Of a DNA stretch of 58,090 bases, positions 8,157-15,550 are shown one piece after another. Numbering within the stretch: position 1 is the stretch's first letter; each line of letters begins with the position of its first letter. The translations under genes and the position numbers were made by a program. The notes beneath the pieces were generated by a model that was not told the DNA's origin, did not search any database, and saw only the letters and a program-made list of their open reading frames with translations. Origin of the DNA: Myxococcota bacterium (GTDB taxonomy: Bacteria > Myxococcota_A > UBA9160 > UBA6930); assembly GCA_030065975.1 (NCBI GenBank), contig JASJCN010000006.1, forward strand, positions 1-58,090, given 5' to 3'.

Positions 8157-9710
8157 ATGCGTGGCGTCGCCTTGCTCCCCGTCCTGCTCGGCCTGCTCCT
8201 CCCGATCTCCGCCTTGGGGGGCGCTCGCGACGTCACCTTCGAGACCCTCTACGCCACAGGCGGGTCCGCACCGGGATCGGGCGGAGCCTCACTCACCACC
8301 CTGGCGAGAACGCGTCTCACTCCCGATGGGGGGCTCGCGTTCTCGGCGTCGTTCGAGCCGGGTGATCCCGGGGATCACGGGAGCTGGTGGGTCTCGCCCT
8401 CCGGTGACGTGGAGTGGGTCGCGCCGGGTGTGTTTCCCCCGCCCCTTCCGGGCGAGCCGGGCTTCGTGGTCGGATTCGATCCGGTTCGCCAGGAAGATGG
8501 AGCCACCCTGCTCCAGGGCCAGGTCATCGATGGGGACTCGCGAGGGGTCTTGTATCGCGCTCCCTTGGGTGGGGCGCTCGAGCCGCTGCTGCAGACGGGC
8601 GATCGGCTTCCGGGGGGTCCGGACCTCGACCTGTCGGGCTTCGGCTACGACGCGCGCCATCTGAGGGCGACCTTCGGGAGTGAGGAAGAGTCGAGGACGG
8701 GCATCTGGTCGATCGGCTCCCAGCTCGAGCCGCTCCTCGTTCCCGGGGACACGCTGGCTGGCCATCCCGGTCTCGTGGTCGAGAGCGCGCAGCCGGCCAG
8801 CACCAACCCCTACGAACCGAGCTTCCTGGCAACCGCACGGCTCTCCGGGACCGGTGTCGACGAATCGAACGACAGTGCGCTGCTGGAGCGGGTTGCGGGA
8901 GGCTTCCGGATCCTCGCCCGTGAGGGAGAGGTCGCCGGTCTCGGCGAGATCGGATCCGTGGCCCGTGTCCCCGGCGGCGAGACCTGGCTGCGGGCCGGCG
9001 CCGGCCTGTGGTCGCTCGGGCCGGGGGGGCCGACTCCCGTGTACGAGGAGCTCGATGGGGCCATCGGCCGCTTCGCGCTGGGGCAGTCCGGCAAGTCCGC
9101 GGTGTTCGGCGCGCCGGAAGGTTCGGGCAGTGGTGGCTCCGGCTTCAACGCGGGCTTCTCGTTTCCCCCTGGATCCGGTTTCCTCCCCGATCCCCTCACT
9201 CCGCTCTCGATCGACCCGCTCCCGGACCTCGGGCTCTACGTGTCCGCAGACGGCGAAGACATCACCCTGCTCGCGACGGAAGGGGATCCCGTTCCGGGGC
9301 TGGATCCATCGCTGACCTTCCTCTTGTTGAGTTTCGCGCTCCCCGTCGTCGATGCGGACGACAACGTCTGGTTCACCCCGTTCGTCGGACCCGAGGACGG
9401 CAACGTCTTCGACACGCTGGCGCTCGTGCTCGCGCCCGATGGGAAGCCCCTGGTCACCGTGGTCGCTCCCGGCTCCTTGATCGAAGTCGCGACTGGTGAC
9501 GAGCGAGAGGTCGAGTCGCTCCGGTTTCGCTTCCAGGACCCGCCCATCGTTCGAGGCGGGATCCCCGTCCATGTCGACTTCACGGACGGAACCAGCGCCC
9601 TGCTCCTCGCGCGGGCACCGGAGCCCGCGCTGCTCGGTGTCTTCGCGCTGCTCGCCGCGGCCGGGCTCTCCGCCAGGGGCCGCTCCTCGGCTCGAGCGAG
9701 GAAGCTCTAG
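8157..9710 (+). CDS. Exported repeat protein with PEP-CTERM-like C-terminus
   Basis: Secreted protein of 517 residues with an N-terminal signal peptide (GVALLPVLLGLLLPISALGG). The body contains several loosely repeated units built around LL..GD..PG, for example LLQTGDRLPG, LLVPGDTLAG, LAREGEVAG and LLATEGDPVPG, as in choice-of-anchor tandem-repeat proteins. The last 31 residues are APEPALLGVF... then a hydrophobic helix and a basic end (ARARKL): the PEP-CTERM layout that exosortase systems use to sort proteins to the surface. No exosortase is in the window. No clear ribosome-binding site precedes the ATG. Function beyond surface display is unknown. It converges with the following GST gene and shares CTAG with it. 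Confidence 0.75.
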   Translation: MRGVALLPVLLGLLLPISALGGARDVTFETLYATGGSAPGSGGASLTTLARTRLTPDGGLAFSASFEPGDPGDHGSWWVSPSGDVEWVAPGVFPPPLPGEPGFVVGFDPVRQEDGATLLQGQVIDGDSRGVLYRAPLGGALEPLLQTGDRLPGGPDLDLSGFGYDARHLRATFGSEEESRTGIWSIGSQLEPLLVPGDTLAGHPGLVVESAQPASTNPYEPSFLATARLSGTGVDESNDSALLERVAGGFRILAREGEVAGLGEIGSVARVPGGETWLRAGAGLWSLGPGGPTPVYEELDGAIGRFALGQSGKSAVFGAPEGSGSGGSGFNAGFSFPPGSGFLPDPLTPLSIDPLPDLGLYVSADGEDITLLATEGDPVPGLDPSLTFLLLSFALPVVDADDNVWFTPFVGPEDGNVFDTLALVLAPDGKPLVTVVAPGSLIEVATGDEREVESLRFRFQDPPIVRGGIPVHVDFTDGTSALLLARAPEPALLGVFALLAAAGLSARGRSSARARKL

Positions 9711-10807
9711 GCCACGAAGAGCCTGTGATCGCGGCGTTCGATCCGCTGGGCGAGCTTCGTCTCGATCAGCGCGAGCCCCCCGCAGCGCTCCATCAGCTCC
9801 CGACAGTGTTCGCGGTCCGCGCCCTCGAGGCTCGCGTAGTGGTCGAGCGCCCGCTGGGTGACCCAGGCGAAGTGCGGGTTGCAGCCGTCGAGGACGGGCT
9901 GGTCGGTCTCCTTGGAGAAGGCGTCGCCCGCCGACAGGCCGTTGCGCTCGACGTACTCGTTCACCGCCACCACGTTTGCGCGGAAGCCCTCGCCGTAGCG
10001 CGTGAGCAAGTGGCGGAGGACGTCCTCTGCGGTCGGCGGGATCTCGTCGTTCGCCGGGTACTCGATCGGCCGGTCGAAGAACTCCGGGGACTGGACATCG
10101 GGGACGAGCATGTGCTCGACCCAGCGGAACACGCGGGGTGCGGTCTCCTGCATGCGGCGCCGGGGCAGCGGGTCGCGGCCCAGGTGCGCGAAGAGCGCGC
10201 CCATCAGCGAGTAGTCCGCCGCCGAGGGGTGCCCTCCCAGCAGGTAGGGATGCTCGATGAAGTGGGTCTCGAGTCGCGAGAGGAGGGCGGTGTACTCCTC
10301 GTCCATGGCGTCGAGCGTCTCCGGGCTCGCCTCGGTGCGTCCGTGGCTGAGCATGCGGTCGGCGATCCGGCCGCCGTAGTGGAGCAGCTCCTCGTCGCTG
10401 CCCTGGGGCCGGAACGAGCGGCCGAAGTCCATCTTCACGAAGTGGAGGTTCTCGTCGGGATGCAGCCAGCGGAACTTCCACGCGAGCCCCACCAGGCCTT
10501 CGCTTCCGAGCAGCTCGAAGAGATGGACGAAGAGCCGCTGCCGGGGGCCTTCCGGGAACGAGGGAAGCTCGGGGTGTCGCGCCTCGAGGAAGTCCGCGAT
10601 CTCGAGGGAGTCCTGGATGACGGTGCCGTCGGGGGCCTCGAGCTGGGGGATGCGGTGGCTCCCCGTCGTGGGCCGCACGACCTCGCGGAAACGCGGCGCG
10701 CTGGGCAGGCGCTCGACGAAGGGAATGCCCTTCTTGCGCAGCAGGGCGCGGGGCCTGGCCGTGTAGTAGGACGCGTGGGAGCCGTAGAGGACGTAGGGTT
10801 CGCTCAT
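9707..10807 (-). CDS. Glutathione S-transferase-fold protein with long C-terminal extension (paralogue 1)
   Basis: Protein of 366 residues. The N-terminal part (YVLYGSHASYYTARPRALLRKKG, IPQLEAPDGTVIQDSLEIADFLE) is a thioredoxin-like GST N-domain; the middle part has the GST C-domain motif HFIEHPYLLGGHPSAADYSLMG. About 120 further residues extend beyond a normal GST (about 210-230). Substrate unknown. A second gene of the same architecture lies at 14459-15550. The ATG at 10807 was preferred over a TTG at 10816 because a TACGTT box lies 7 nt upstream of it, which would fit a leaderless transcript. The stop overlaps that of the convergent upstream gene by CTAG. Confidence 0.82.
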   Translation of the reverse strand: MSEPYVLYGSHASYYTARPRALLRKKGIPFVERLPSAPRFREVVRPTTGSHRIPQLEAPDGTVIQDSLEIADFLEARHPELPSFPEGPRQRLFVHLFELLGSEGLVGLAWKFRWLHPDENLHFVKMDFGRSFRPQGSDEELLHYGGRIADRMLSHGRTEASPETLDAMDEEYTALLSRLETHFIEHPYLLGGHPSAADYSLMGALFAHLGRDPLPRRRMQETAPRVFRWVEHMLVPDVQSPEFFDRPIEYPANDEIPPTAEDVLRHLLTRYGEGFRANVVAVNEYVERNGLSAGDAFSKETDQPVLDGCNPHFAWVTQRALDHYASLEGADREHCRELMERCGGLALIETKLAQRIERRDHRLFVA

Positions 10808-10814
10808 CGCGGGC

Positions 10815-10820
10815 AACGTA
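10815..10820 (-). promoter_or_regulatory. Possible -10 box TACGTT, 7 nt before the GST start
   Basis: TAnnnT hexamer on the minus strand, placed where transcription would start at or next to the ATG. One of several such boxes in the window. Confidence 0.3.
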
Positions 10821-10838
10821 GTCCAGGAGCGCGCGAGA

Positions 10839-11597
10839 CTACGAGCCGGACAGGATCACCGCGATCGCGGTGACCCAGGCCGGGATCAGGGTGGCCCAGT
10901 AGGCGACCATCCAGGTCAGGCCGATCCAGCCGCCCCAGGAGGCGGCGTCGGTCCGCCGATTCCGCTCGCGGAGCGCGTCGCCCAGGCCGCTCGCCCACGA
11001 CACGTGCCCCGGCGTCGCCTCGGCCCGCAGGGATCGCAGGTGGAGCACCTGCCAGGGCAGGTAGAACGCCCCGAACCCGACGTTCAGCACGAGCAGGACG
11101 CGCCCGTCTCCAAGCTCGCCGGCGGTCGCGAGGAGGACGGCGCTCGCGAGCGTGTTCGCGGCGAAGATCACGAACCAGCCGAGCTCTTCGTGGAAGTAGA
11201 GGCCGAGGCGGCGGGTCCCGATGGCGGTCCACACGAATCCCTGGGAGACGACGACCTGCACGACCATGAGCCACGAGAGGGCGTCGATCCATCCGGCTCC
11301 GTCGACGTTCAGCACACGGATCACGTGGGAGAACTGGTAGATGTAGGCGACCTCCGAGAAGGTCGCGAGCAGGCGGGTCAGGAAGATCGAGCTGAGCGGC
11401 GTGTCGTGGAAGACGACGTTGTGGAGGTAGCGATTGGGGAACAGGCATCGGAACGCCGAAACGCAAAGCAGGATCCAGGCCGGGATCACCGCATGCGGGT
11501 CCGGCGACTCGAGGCCGAGGGTCCAGTAGAGCAGCGCGAGGTTGACGGCGGCGCCGAGCTTCAGGCCAAAGAGCGGGAGGGAGAAGTCCTTCGGCAT
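10839..11597 (-). CDS. Polytopic membrane protein, function unknown
   Basis: 252 residues with about six or seven hydrophobic segments, for example LFGLKLGAAVNLALLYWTLG near the N-terminus, IDALSWLMVVQVVVSQGFVW, LGWFVIFAANTLASAVLLAT and WIGLTWMVAYWATLIPAWVT near the end. I recognise no family motif. The ATG at 11597 begins the first hydrophobic stretch; the frame is open further upstream but that part looks like non-coding shadow. It is divergent from the SDR gene at 11719 with 121 bp between them. Confidence 0.7.
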   Translation of the reverse strand: MPKDFSLPLFGLKLGAAVNLALLYWTLGLESPDPHAVIPAWILLCVSAFRCLFPNRYLHNVVFHDTPLSSIFLTRLLATFSEVAYIYQFSHVIRVLNVDGAGWIDALSWLMVVQVVVSQGFVWTAIGTRRLGLYFHEELGWFVIFAANTLASAVLLATAGELGDGRVLLVLNVGFGAFYLPWQVLHLRSLRAEATPGHVSWASGLGDALRERNRRTDAASWGGWIGLTWMVAYWATLIPAWVTAIAVILSGS

Positions 11598-11718
11598 GAT
11601 CGCGGCGACGCTACACCAGCCCCGCCGATCCCGTCGGCCGCCTTCGCGCGGTTCAGGCCGCAGCGAGCCCCGCGACTCCCGGATACCCTCGGGCCGCGAA
11701 TTGAGGGAGGGCGGGGTC

Positions 11719-12477
11719 ATGGGTCGAGTCGAGGGGAAGGTCGCCATCGTGACCGGCGGCGCATCCGGCCTCGGAGCCGCCGACTCGCGCCTCCTCGCGT
11801 CCGAGGGCGCCTCGGTGGTGCTGACGGACGTGGACGTCGCGGGCGGGGAGGCGCTTGCCGCGGAGATCGGCGCCGAGTTCGTGCATCAGGACGTGGGCGA
11901 GGAGGAGAGCTGGCCCGCGCTCGTGGACCACGTCGTGGATCGCTACGGAGGTCTCGACGTCCTGGTCAACAACGCCGGAATCGCCGTCATCGCCGACGTC
12001 TCGCGCACCACCACCGAGATCTGGCGCCGCACCCTCCGCGTCCACCTGGACGGGACCTTCTTCGGCTGCCGGGCGGCGCTCCCGGCGATGAAGGCGCGGG
12101 GCGGGGGCTCGATCATCAACATGTCCTCGACGGCGGCGCTGGTCGGGATCTCGCCCTACTTCGCCTACTCGGCGGCAAAGGGCGGAATCCGCTCGCTCAC
12201 CAAGTCGCTCGCCGTCTACTGCAAGGAGCGTCGCAACGGGATCCGCTGCAACTCCGTGCACCCCGGGAGCATCGACACGCCGATGGTGGAGGCGGCGCTC
12301 GAGGGTCTGCAGGACGTGCGACTCTCCGAGCAGCCCGATCGCGAGGCCGCGCGCACGGCGATGGGGCTGGGGGAGCCCGACGACGTGGCCTACTCGGTGC
12401 TGTATCTGGCGTCGGACGAGTCGAAGCACGTCAACGGGGCCGAGCTCGTGATCGACAACGCGGACACCGTCGTGTGA
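11719..12477 (+). CDS. Short-chain dehydrogenase/reductase
   Basis: NAD(P)-dependent oxidoreductase of 252 residues, the classical SDR length. Visible motifs: the nucleotide-binding TGGASGLG (12-19), NNAG (84-87), the catalytic serine region INMSSTA (about 136-137) and Y150-x3-K154 (YSAAK). HPGSIDTPMV is typical of the substrate-loop start. D38 at the end of the second strand (LTDVD) suggests NAD rather than NADP, as expected for hydroxysteroid or alcohol dehydrogenase relatives. A GGGAGGG site precedes the ATG. It is followed 25 bp later by a VOC protein on the same strand. Substrate cannot be read from sequence. Confidence 0.92.
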   Translation: MGRVEGKVAIVTGGASGLGAADSRLLASEGASVVLTDVDVAGGEALAAEIGAEFVHQDVGEEESWPALVDHVVDRYGGLDVLVNNAGIAVIADVSRTTTEIWRRTLRVHLDGTFFGCRAALPAMKARGGGSIINMSSTAALVGISPYFAYSAAKGGIRSLTKSLAVYCKERRNGIRCNSVHPGSIDTPMVEAALEGLQDVRLSEQPDREAARTAMGLGEPDDVAYSVLYLASDESKHVNGAELVIDNADTVV

Positions 12478-12502
12478 GCGGGAGAGAGGGGAGGTCGCGC
12501 CG

Positions 12503-12952
12503 ATGAACGTCCAGGGCCTGGTCCACGTGAACGTCAACTGCAGCGACTTCGACCGGTCGCGCGCCTTCTACGAGTCCCTCGGCTTCGAGCTCTTCCTCGA
12601 GGTCCCGCCGACCAACACGGCCGAGGTCGCCGGGGCCGTGGGCTTCTCCGACTACCGGCTGCGCGGTGGCCTGTTCCGGCTGAAGGGCCACCCACCCCTG
12701 GTGATCGATCTGCTCGAGTGGCGGGAGCCGCGGGACGACGAGGCTCCCTACTCCCGGCTCAACCACCTGGGGATCGCGCGCATCGCCCTGGCCACGGCGG
12801 ACCTCGACGCGGACCTCGCCGAGCTGCGCGCCGCCGGTGTCGAGGTGGTGGGCGAGCCGGCGACGGTCGTGTGGGAAGGCCGGCCCAGCTCGCGCTTCGT
12901 GTGCTTCAAGGATCCCGACGGAACCGTGCTCGAGCTGGTCGAGACCCTCTGA
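12503..12952 (+). CDS. VOC-superfamily (glyoxalase/bleomycin-resistance/dioxygenase fold) protein
   Basis: 149 residues made of two beta-alpha-beta-beta-beta units. The first begins GLVHVNVNCSDFDRSRAFYESLGF with the expected metal-site His; the second begins RLNHLGIARIALATADLDADL, and the last strand has the classical FKDPDGTVLELVE with the metal-binding Glu. This is the layout of lactoylglutathione lyases, fosfomycin-type enzymes and extradiol dioxygenases. Reaction unknown. It is likely co-transcribed with the upstream SDR. Confidence 0.88.
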   Translation: MNVQGLVHVNVNCSDFDRSRAFYESLGFELFLEVPPTNTAEVAGAVGFSDYRLRGGLFRLKGHPPLVIDLLEWREPRDDEAPYSRLNHLGIARIALATADLDADLAELRAAGVEVVGEPATVVWEGRPSSRFVCFKDPDGTVLELVETL

Positions 12953-12962
12953 CGAGCACCCG

Positions 12963-12990
12963 CTCCTAGCTCCTAACTCCTAGCTCCTAG
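12963..12990. repeat. 4 x 7-bp tandem repeat CTCCTAR at a convergent gene junction
   Basis: Four perfect units (12963, 12970, 12977, 12984), one of them with A in place of the last G. Because the unit is 7 bp and contains a stop codon on each strand, the array closes all six reading frames. It also encodes the last residues and stop codon of the minus-strand hydrolase. Confidence 0.9.
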
Positions 12991-13870
12991 CCGTCTCGGA
13001 GAGGAAGCCCTCGACGGCCGTCATGAACTCGTCGAGCTGGTCGTGGTGGACCCAGTGTCCGGCCTTCTCGATGTTGACGAGCCGCGCGTCCTGGAAGGCG
13101 CCCATCCGGCCGTCCTTCTCGGGGTCGCGGGCCCAGCTCTCTGTGCCGCGCAGGAGCAGCACGGGGCAGGGGATGCGCGCCCACAGCGACTGCGTGTCGC
13201 CGGGATGGAAGCGCGCGGGTGCGAAGGCGCGCACGTAGTTGTCGAACTTCCAGCTGAAGGTGCCGTCCTCGTTGCGCGCGACGCCGTGCTGGGTGAGGTG
13301 CCGGGCGAGCTCGGGAGTGAGATGCGGATTGGCCTCGCGCATGCGACCGGCGGCCTGCTCGATCGACTCGTAGCGCCGCGGCGTGCGCGCGGCGAGCCCG
13401 CGCATGGAGCGCACCCAGCGCTGGATCCGCTCGTGGGCCGGGGTCTCGGACATCTGCTTCTGCATGTCCGGAGGCGGTCCCATCCCCTCGATGGCGACGA
13501 GCCGTTCGACCCGCTCGGGGAAGGTGCCGGCGTAGTGGAGGGTGACGGCACCGCCGAGGGAGTGTCCGATCAGGGTCACCGGCTCCGGCCCGAGGGCCTC
13601 GATCAGCTGGGCGAGATCGAGGACGAAGTCCCAGATCGCGTAGGTCCCCCCGATCGCCCAGGCGCTGTCTCCGTGGCCGCGCAGGTCGGGTGCCACCACG
13701 TGGAAGCGGTCGCGCAGCCTGCGGGCGACCTGATCCCAGTTGCGGGCGTGGTCCTTGCCGCCGTGGACGAGCACGACGGTCGGGGCGCCCTCGTTGCCCC
13801 AGTCGGCGTAGTGGAGGCGCAGACGCTGGGAGACGAAGAAGCTCGAGGTGGGTCCGATGATCTCGGTCAT
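12980..13870 (-). CDS. Alpha/beta-fold hydrolase
   Basis: 296 residues, soluble. Features of the family: oxyanion region VLVHGGKD (34-40), DLRGHGDS (62-69), nucleophile elbow GHSLGGA with S104, an acid in the VLLLRGTESWARDPEKDG region, and the catalytic His in KAGHWVHHDQ near the end. A cap domain of about 100 residues follows strand 6. Epoxide hydrolase, esterase and C-C hydrolase are all possible; substrate unknown. Its ATG overlaps the stop of the upstream CinA-like gene (ATGA), so the two are coupled. Confidence 0.88.
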   Translation of the reverse strand: MTEIIGPTSSFFVSQRLRLHYADWGNEGAPTVVLVHGGKDHARNWDQVARRLRDRFHVVAPDLRGHGDSAWAIGGTYAIWDFVLDLAQLIEALGPEPVTLIGHSLGGAVTLHYAGTFPERVERLVAIEGMGPPPDMQKQMSETPAHERIQRWVRSMRGLAARTPRRYESIEQAAGRMREANPHLTPELARHLTQHGVARNEDGTFSWKFDNYVRAFAPARFHPGDTQSLWARIPCPVLLLRGTESWARDPEKDGRMGAFQDARLVNIEKAGHWVHHDQLDEFMTAVEGFLSETARS

Positions 13871-14385
13871 CCGGAGAGGGTACCGTCGGCGCCGGATCCT
13901 CGTCCCGCCTCCTCGAGCACGTCACCGAGGAGCCGGATGGCGGCTTCGGTGAAGCGCTGCATGTTCTCCGCGCGGTTCGCGCTGCCCGTCTCGATCGTGA
14001 TCGCCCGGGTGATCGGGCCGCTCACCGCGATCGCGCTCGTGCCCGCCTCGTGGCCGTAGGGCGAGCCCGTCGGGCCGGCGATGCCGAGCTCGCCGATGCC
14101 CCAGGTGGCATCGAGGATCTCCCGGACCCGGGTCGCGAAGTGGCCCGCCAGGGGCTCGAGGCCCGGGTCGAGATCGGCCACGACGTCCTTGTCGATCTGC
14201 AGCAGGGCATGACGAGAGCGACGGGTGTAGATCACCGTCCCGCCCTGGAAGTAGGCGGAGGCGCCGGGGACGGCGAGCAGGGACGCGGCGATCAAGCCGC
14301 CCGTCGACGACTCGACGACGGCGACGCTCTGGCCGGCGGCCTTCAGGCGTTCGCCGAGCGGGGCGGCGGCGGACGAGAGATCCAT
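13867..14385 (-). CDS. CinA C-terminal-domain amidohydrolase (nicotinamide-nucleotide amidase type)
   Basis: 172 residues, the size of a stand-alone CinA/PncC domain. This family removes the amide from NMN to recycle NAD. Motifs: AAGQSVAVVESSTGGLIAAS near the N-terminus with the conserved SxTGG, and GIAGPTGSP in the second half. The ATG at 14385 was chosen because the open frame upstream crosses the divergent promoter region. It overlaps the alpha/beta hydrolase gene by 4 nt and is divergent from the GST-like gene at 14459. Confidence 0.85.
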   Translation of the reverse strand: MDLSSAAAPLGERLKAAGQSVAVVESSTGGLIAASLLAVPGASAYFQGGTVIYTRRSRHALLQIDKDVVADLDPGLEPLAGHFATRVREILDATWGIGELGIAGPTGSPYGHEAGTSAIAVSGPITRAITIETGSANRAENMQRFTEAAIRLLGDVLEEAGRGSGADGTLSG

Positions 14386-14428
14386 GGCGCCTCGCAGCGT
14401 AGCGTCGCCCCACGCGAATCGACTGGTA

Positions 14429-14447
14429 ATGGCATAGTCAATGCCAT
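14429..14447. promoter_or_regulatory. Inverted repeat ATGGCAT-N5-ATGCCAT, possible operator
   Basis: A perfect 7-bp inverted repeat with a 5-nt spacer in the 73-bp divergent region between the CinA-like gene and the GST-like gene. It is AT-rich against a very GC-rich background and overlaps the likely promoter of the rightward gene. Dyads of this shape are typical binding sites of dimeric repressors. Confidence 0.45.
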
Positions 14448-14452
14448 ATTTT
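14447..14452 (+). promoter_or_regulatory. Possible -10 box TATTTT, 6 nt before the ATG at 14459
   Basis: TAnnnT hexamer directly beside the inverted repeat. Its distance from the ATG at 14459 would give a leaderless mRNA and argues against a start at 14441. Confidence 0.3.
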
Positions 14453-14458
14453 CCCGGG

Positions 14459-15550
14459 ATGCACCGCAACCACACCGACGCTCCCTACGTCCTCCACGGC
14501 TTCGAGGTCTCCTACTTCACGGCCAAGGTGCGTCCCGCCCTGCGCTACAAGGGCGTCTGGCTCGACGAGCGTCGCGCGGACATGCCCGAGATCATGCGTC
14601 GCACGGGCCTCGGCTTCATTCCGATGGTGGTCACGCCGGAAGACGAGACCTGGCAGGACTCGACCGAGATCTACCGGCGCCTCGAAGAGCGGCATCCCGA
14701 GCCGCCGCTGTTCCCGACGACGCCGCTCCAGCGCGTGGCGGCGCATCTCGTCGAGGTCTACTCGGACGAGTTCGCGCTGATCCCGGCCATGCACTACCGC
14801 TGGGGCAGCGAGCTCGGAGAGGCGTCCGCGCGTGCCCGCTTCAGCGCCATGACCGGGAGCGAGGCGATCGGCAACATGGCGGCCGATCGCATGACGAAGG
14901 CGCGCTTCGCCGTCGGCGCTTCGGTCGAGGCCGGCGAGGCGATCGAGGCGCATACCCACGACCTGCTGGCGGCACTGTCCGCGCACTTCGCCGAGCACCC
15001 CTACCTGTTGGGAGCTCGGGAATCCTTCGCCGACTGCGCCCTCATGGGTCCCCTCGACGGGCACTTCTTCTGCGACCTGGTGTCTCGCAGGCTTCTGCTC
15101 GAGACGGCCTTCCAGGTCGTGGGCTGGATCGAGCGTTGCAAGTTCCCGAACGCCGAAGACCAGGGGGAGTGGCTCGACGACGATGCGCTCGCGCCCTCCT
15201 TCATCGAGGTCCTCGGCTGCATGGGTCGCGACGCGGTGCCGCTGCTCCTCGAGGTGCTGCGGGAGCTCGAGAGCTGGGCCGACTCCCGGCCTGCCGATCT
15301 GGCCGAGCTGCCTAGGGCGGTGGGCCTGTGCAAGAGCTCGCTGCGCGGAACGCCCATCGAGCGGGCCGTGATGCCCTACACCCTGTACAGCGTCCAGGGT
15401 CTCCTCGACGCGTTTCGAAGCTTCGACGCCGCCAATCGCGACCGCATCCAAGGGTCGCTCGCCGGGACGGGATGGCCCGAGCTCCTCGCCTACACGCCTC
15501 GGCACCGCCTCGGCAAGGACGGGTTCCGGCTCGTCTTCGAGTCGTCCTAG
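14459..15550 (+). CDS. Glutathione S-transferase-fold protein with long C-terminal extension (paralogue 2)
   Basis: 363 residues, same architecture as the minus-strand gene at 9707-10807. N-domain: YVLHGFEVSYFTAKVRPALR and FIPMVVTPEDETWQDSTEIY; C-domain: HFAEHPYLLGARESFADCALMG. The remaining C-terminal third (including SLRGTPIERAVMPYTLYSVQG) has no GST counterpart. The second ATG of the frame (14459) was chosen because the first lies inside the inverted repeat and because a TATTTT box sits 6 nt upstream. A role in glutathione-dependent detoxification is inferred from the fold only. Its stop shares CTAG with the convergent redoxin gene. Confidence 0.82.
   Translation: MHRNHTDAPYVLHGFEVSYFTAKVRPALRYKGVWLDERRADMPEIMRRTGLGFIPMVVTPEDETWQDSTEIYRRLEERHPEPPLFPTTPLQRVAAHLVEVYSDEFALIPAMHYRWGSELGEASARARFSAMTGSEAIGNMAADRMTKARFAVGASVEAGEAIEAHTHDLLAALSAHFAEHPYLLGARESFADCALMGPLDGHFFCDLVSRRLLLETAFQVVGWIERCKFPNAEDQGEWLDDDALAPSFIEVLGCMGRDAVPLLLEVLRELESWADSRPADLAELPRAVGLCKSSLRGTPIERAVMPYTLYSVQGLLDAFRSFDAANRDRIQGSLAGTGWPELLAYTPRHRLGKDGFRLVFESS

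Noticed and set aside
12963..12990. CRISPR-like or iteron array
   Set aside because: Only four 7-bp units without spacers; a simple tandem repeat.
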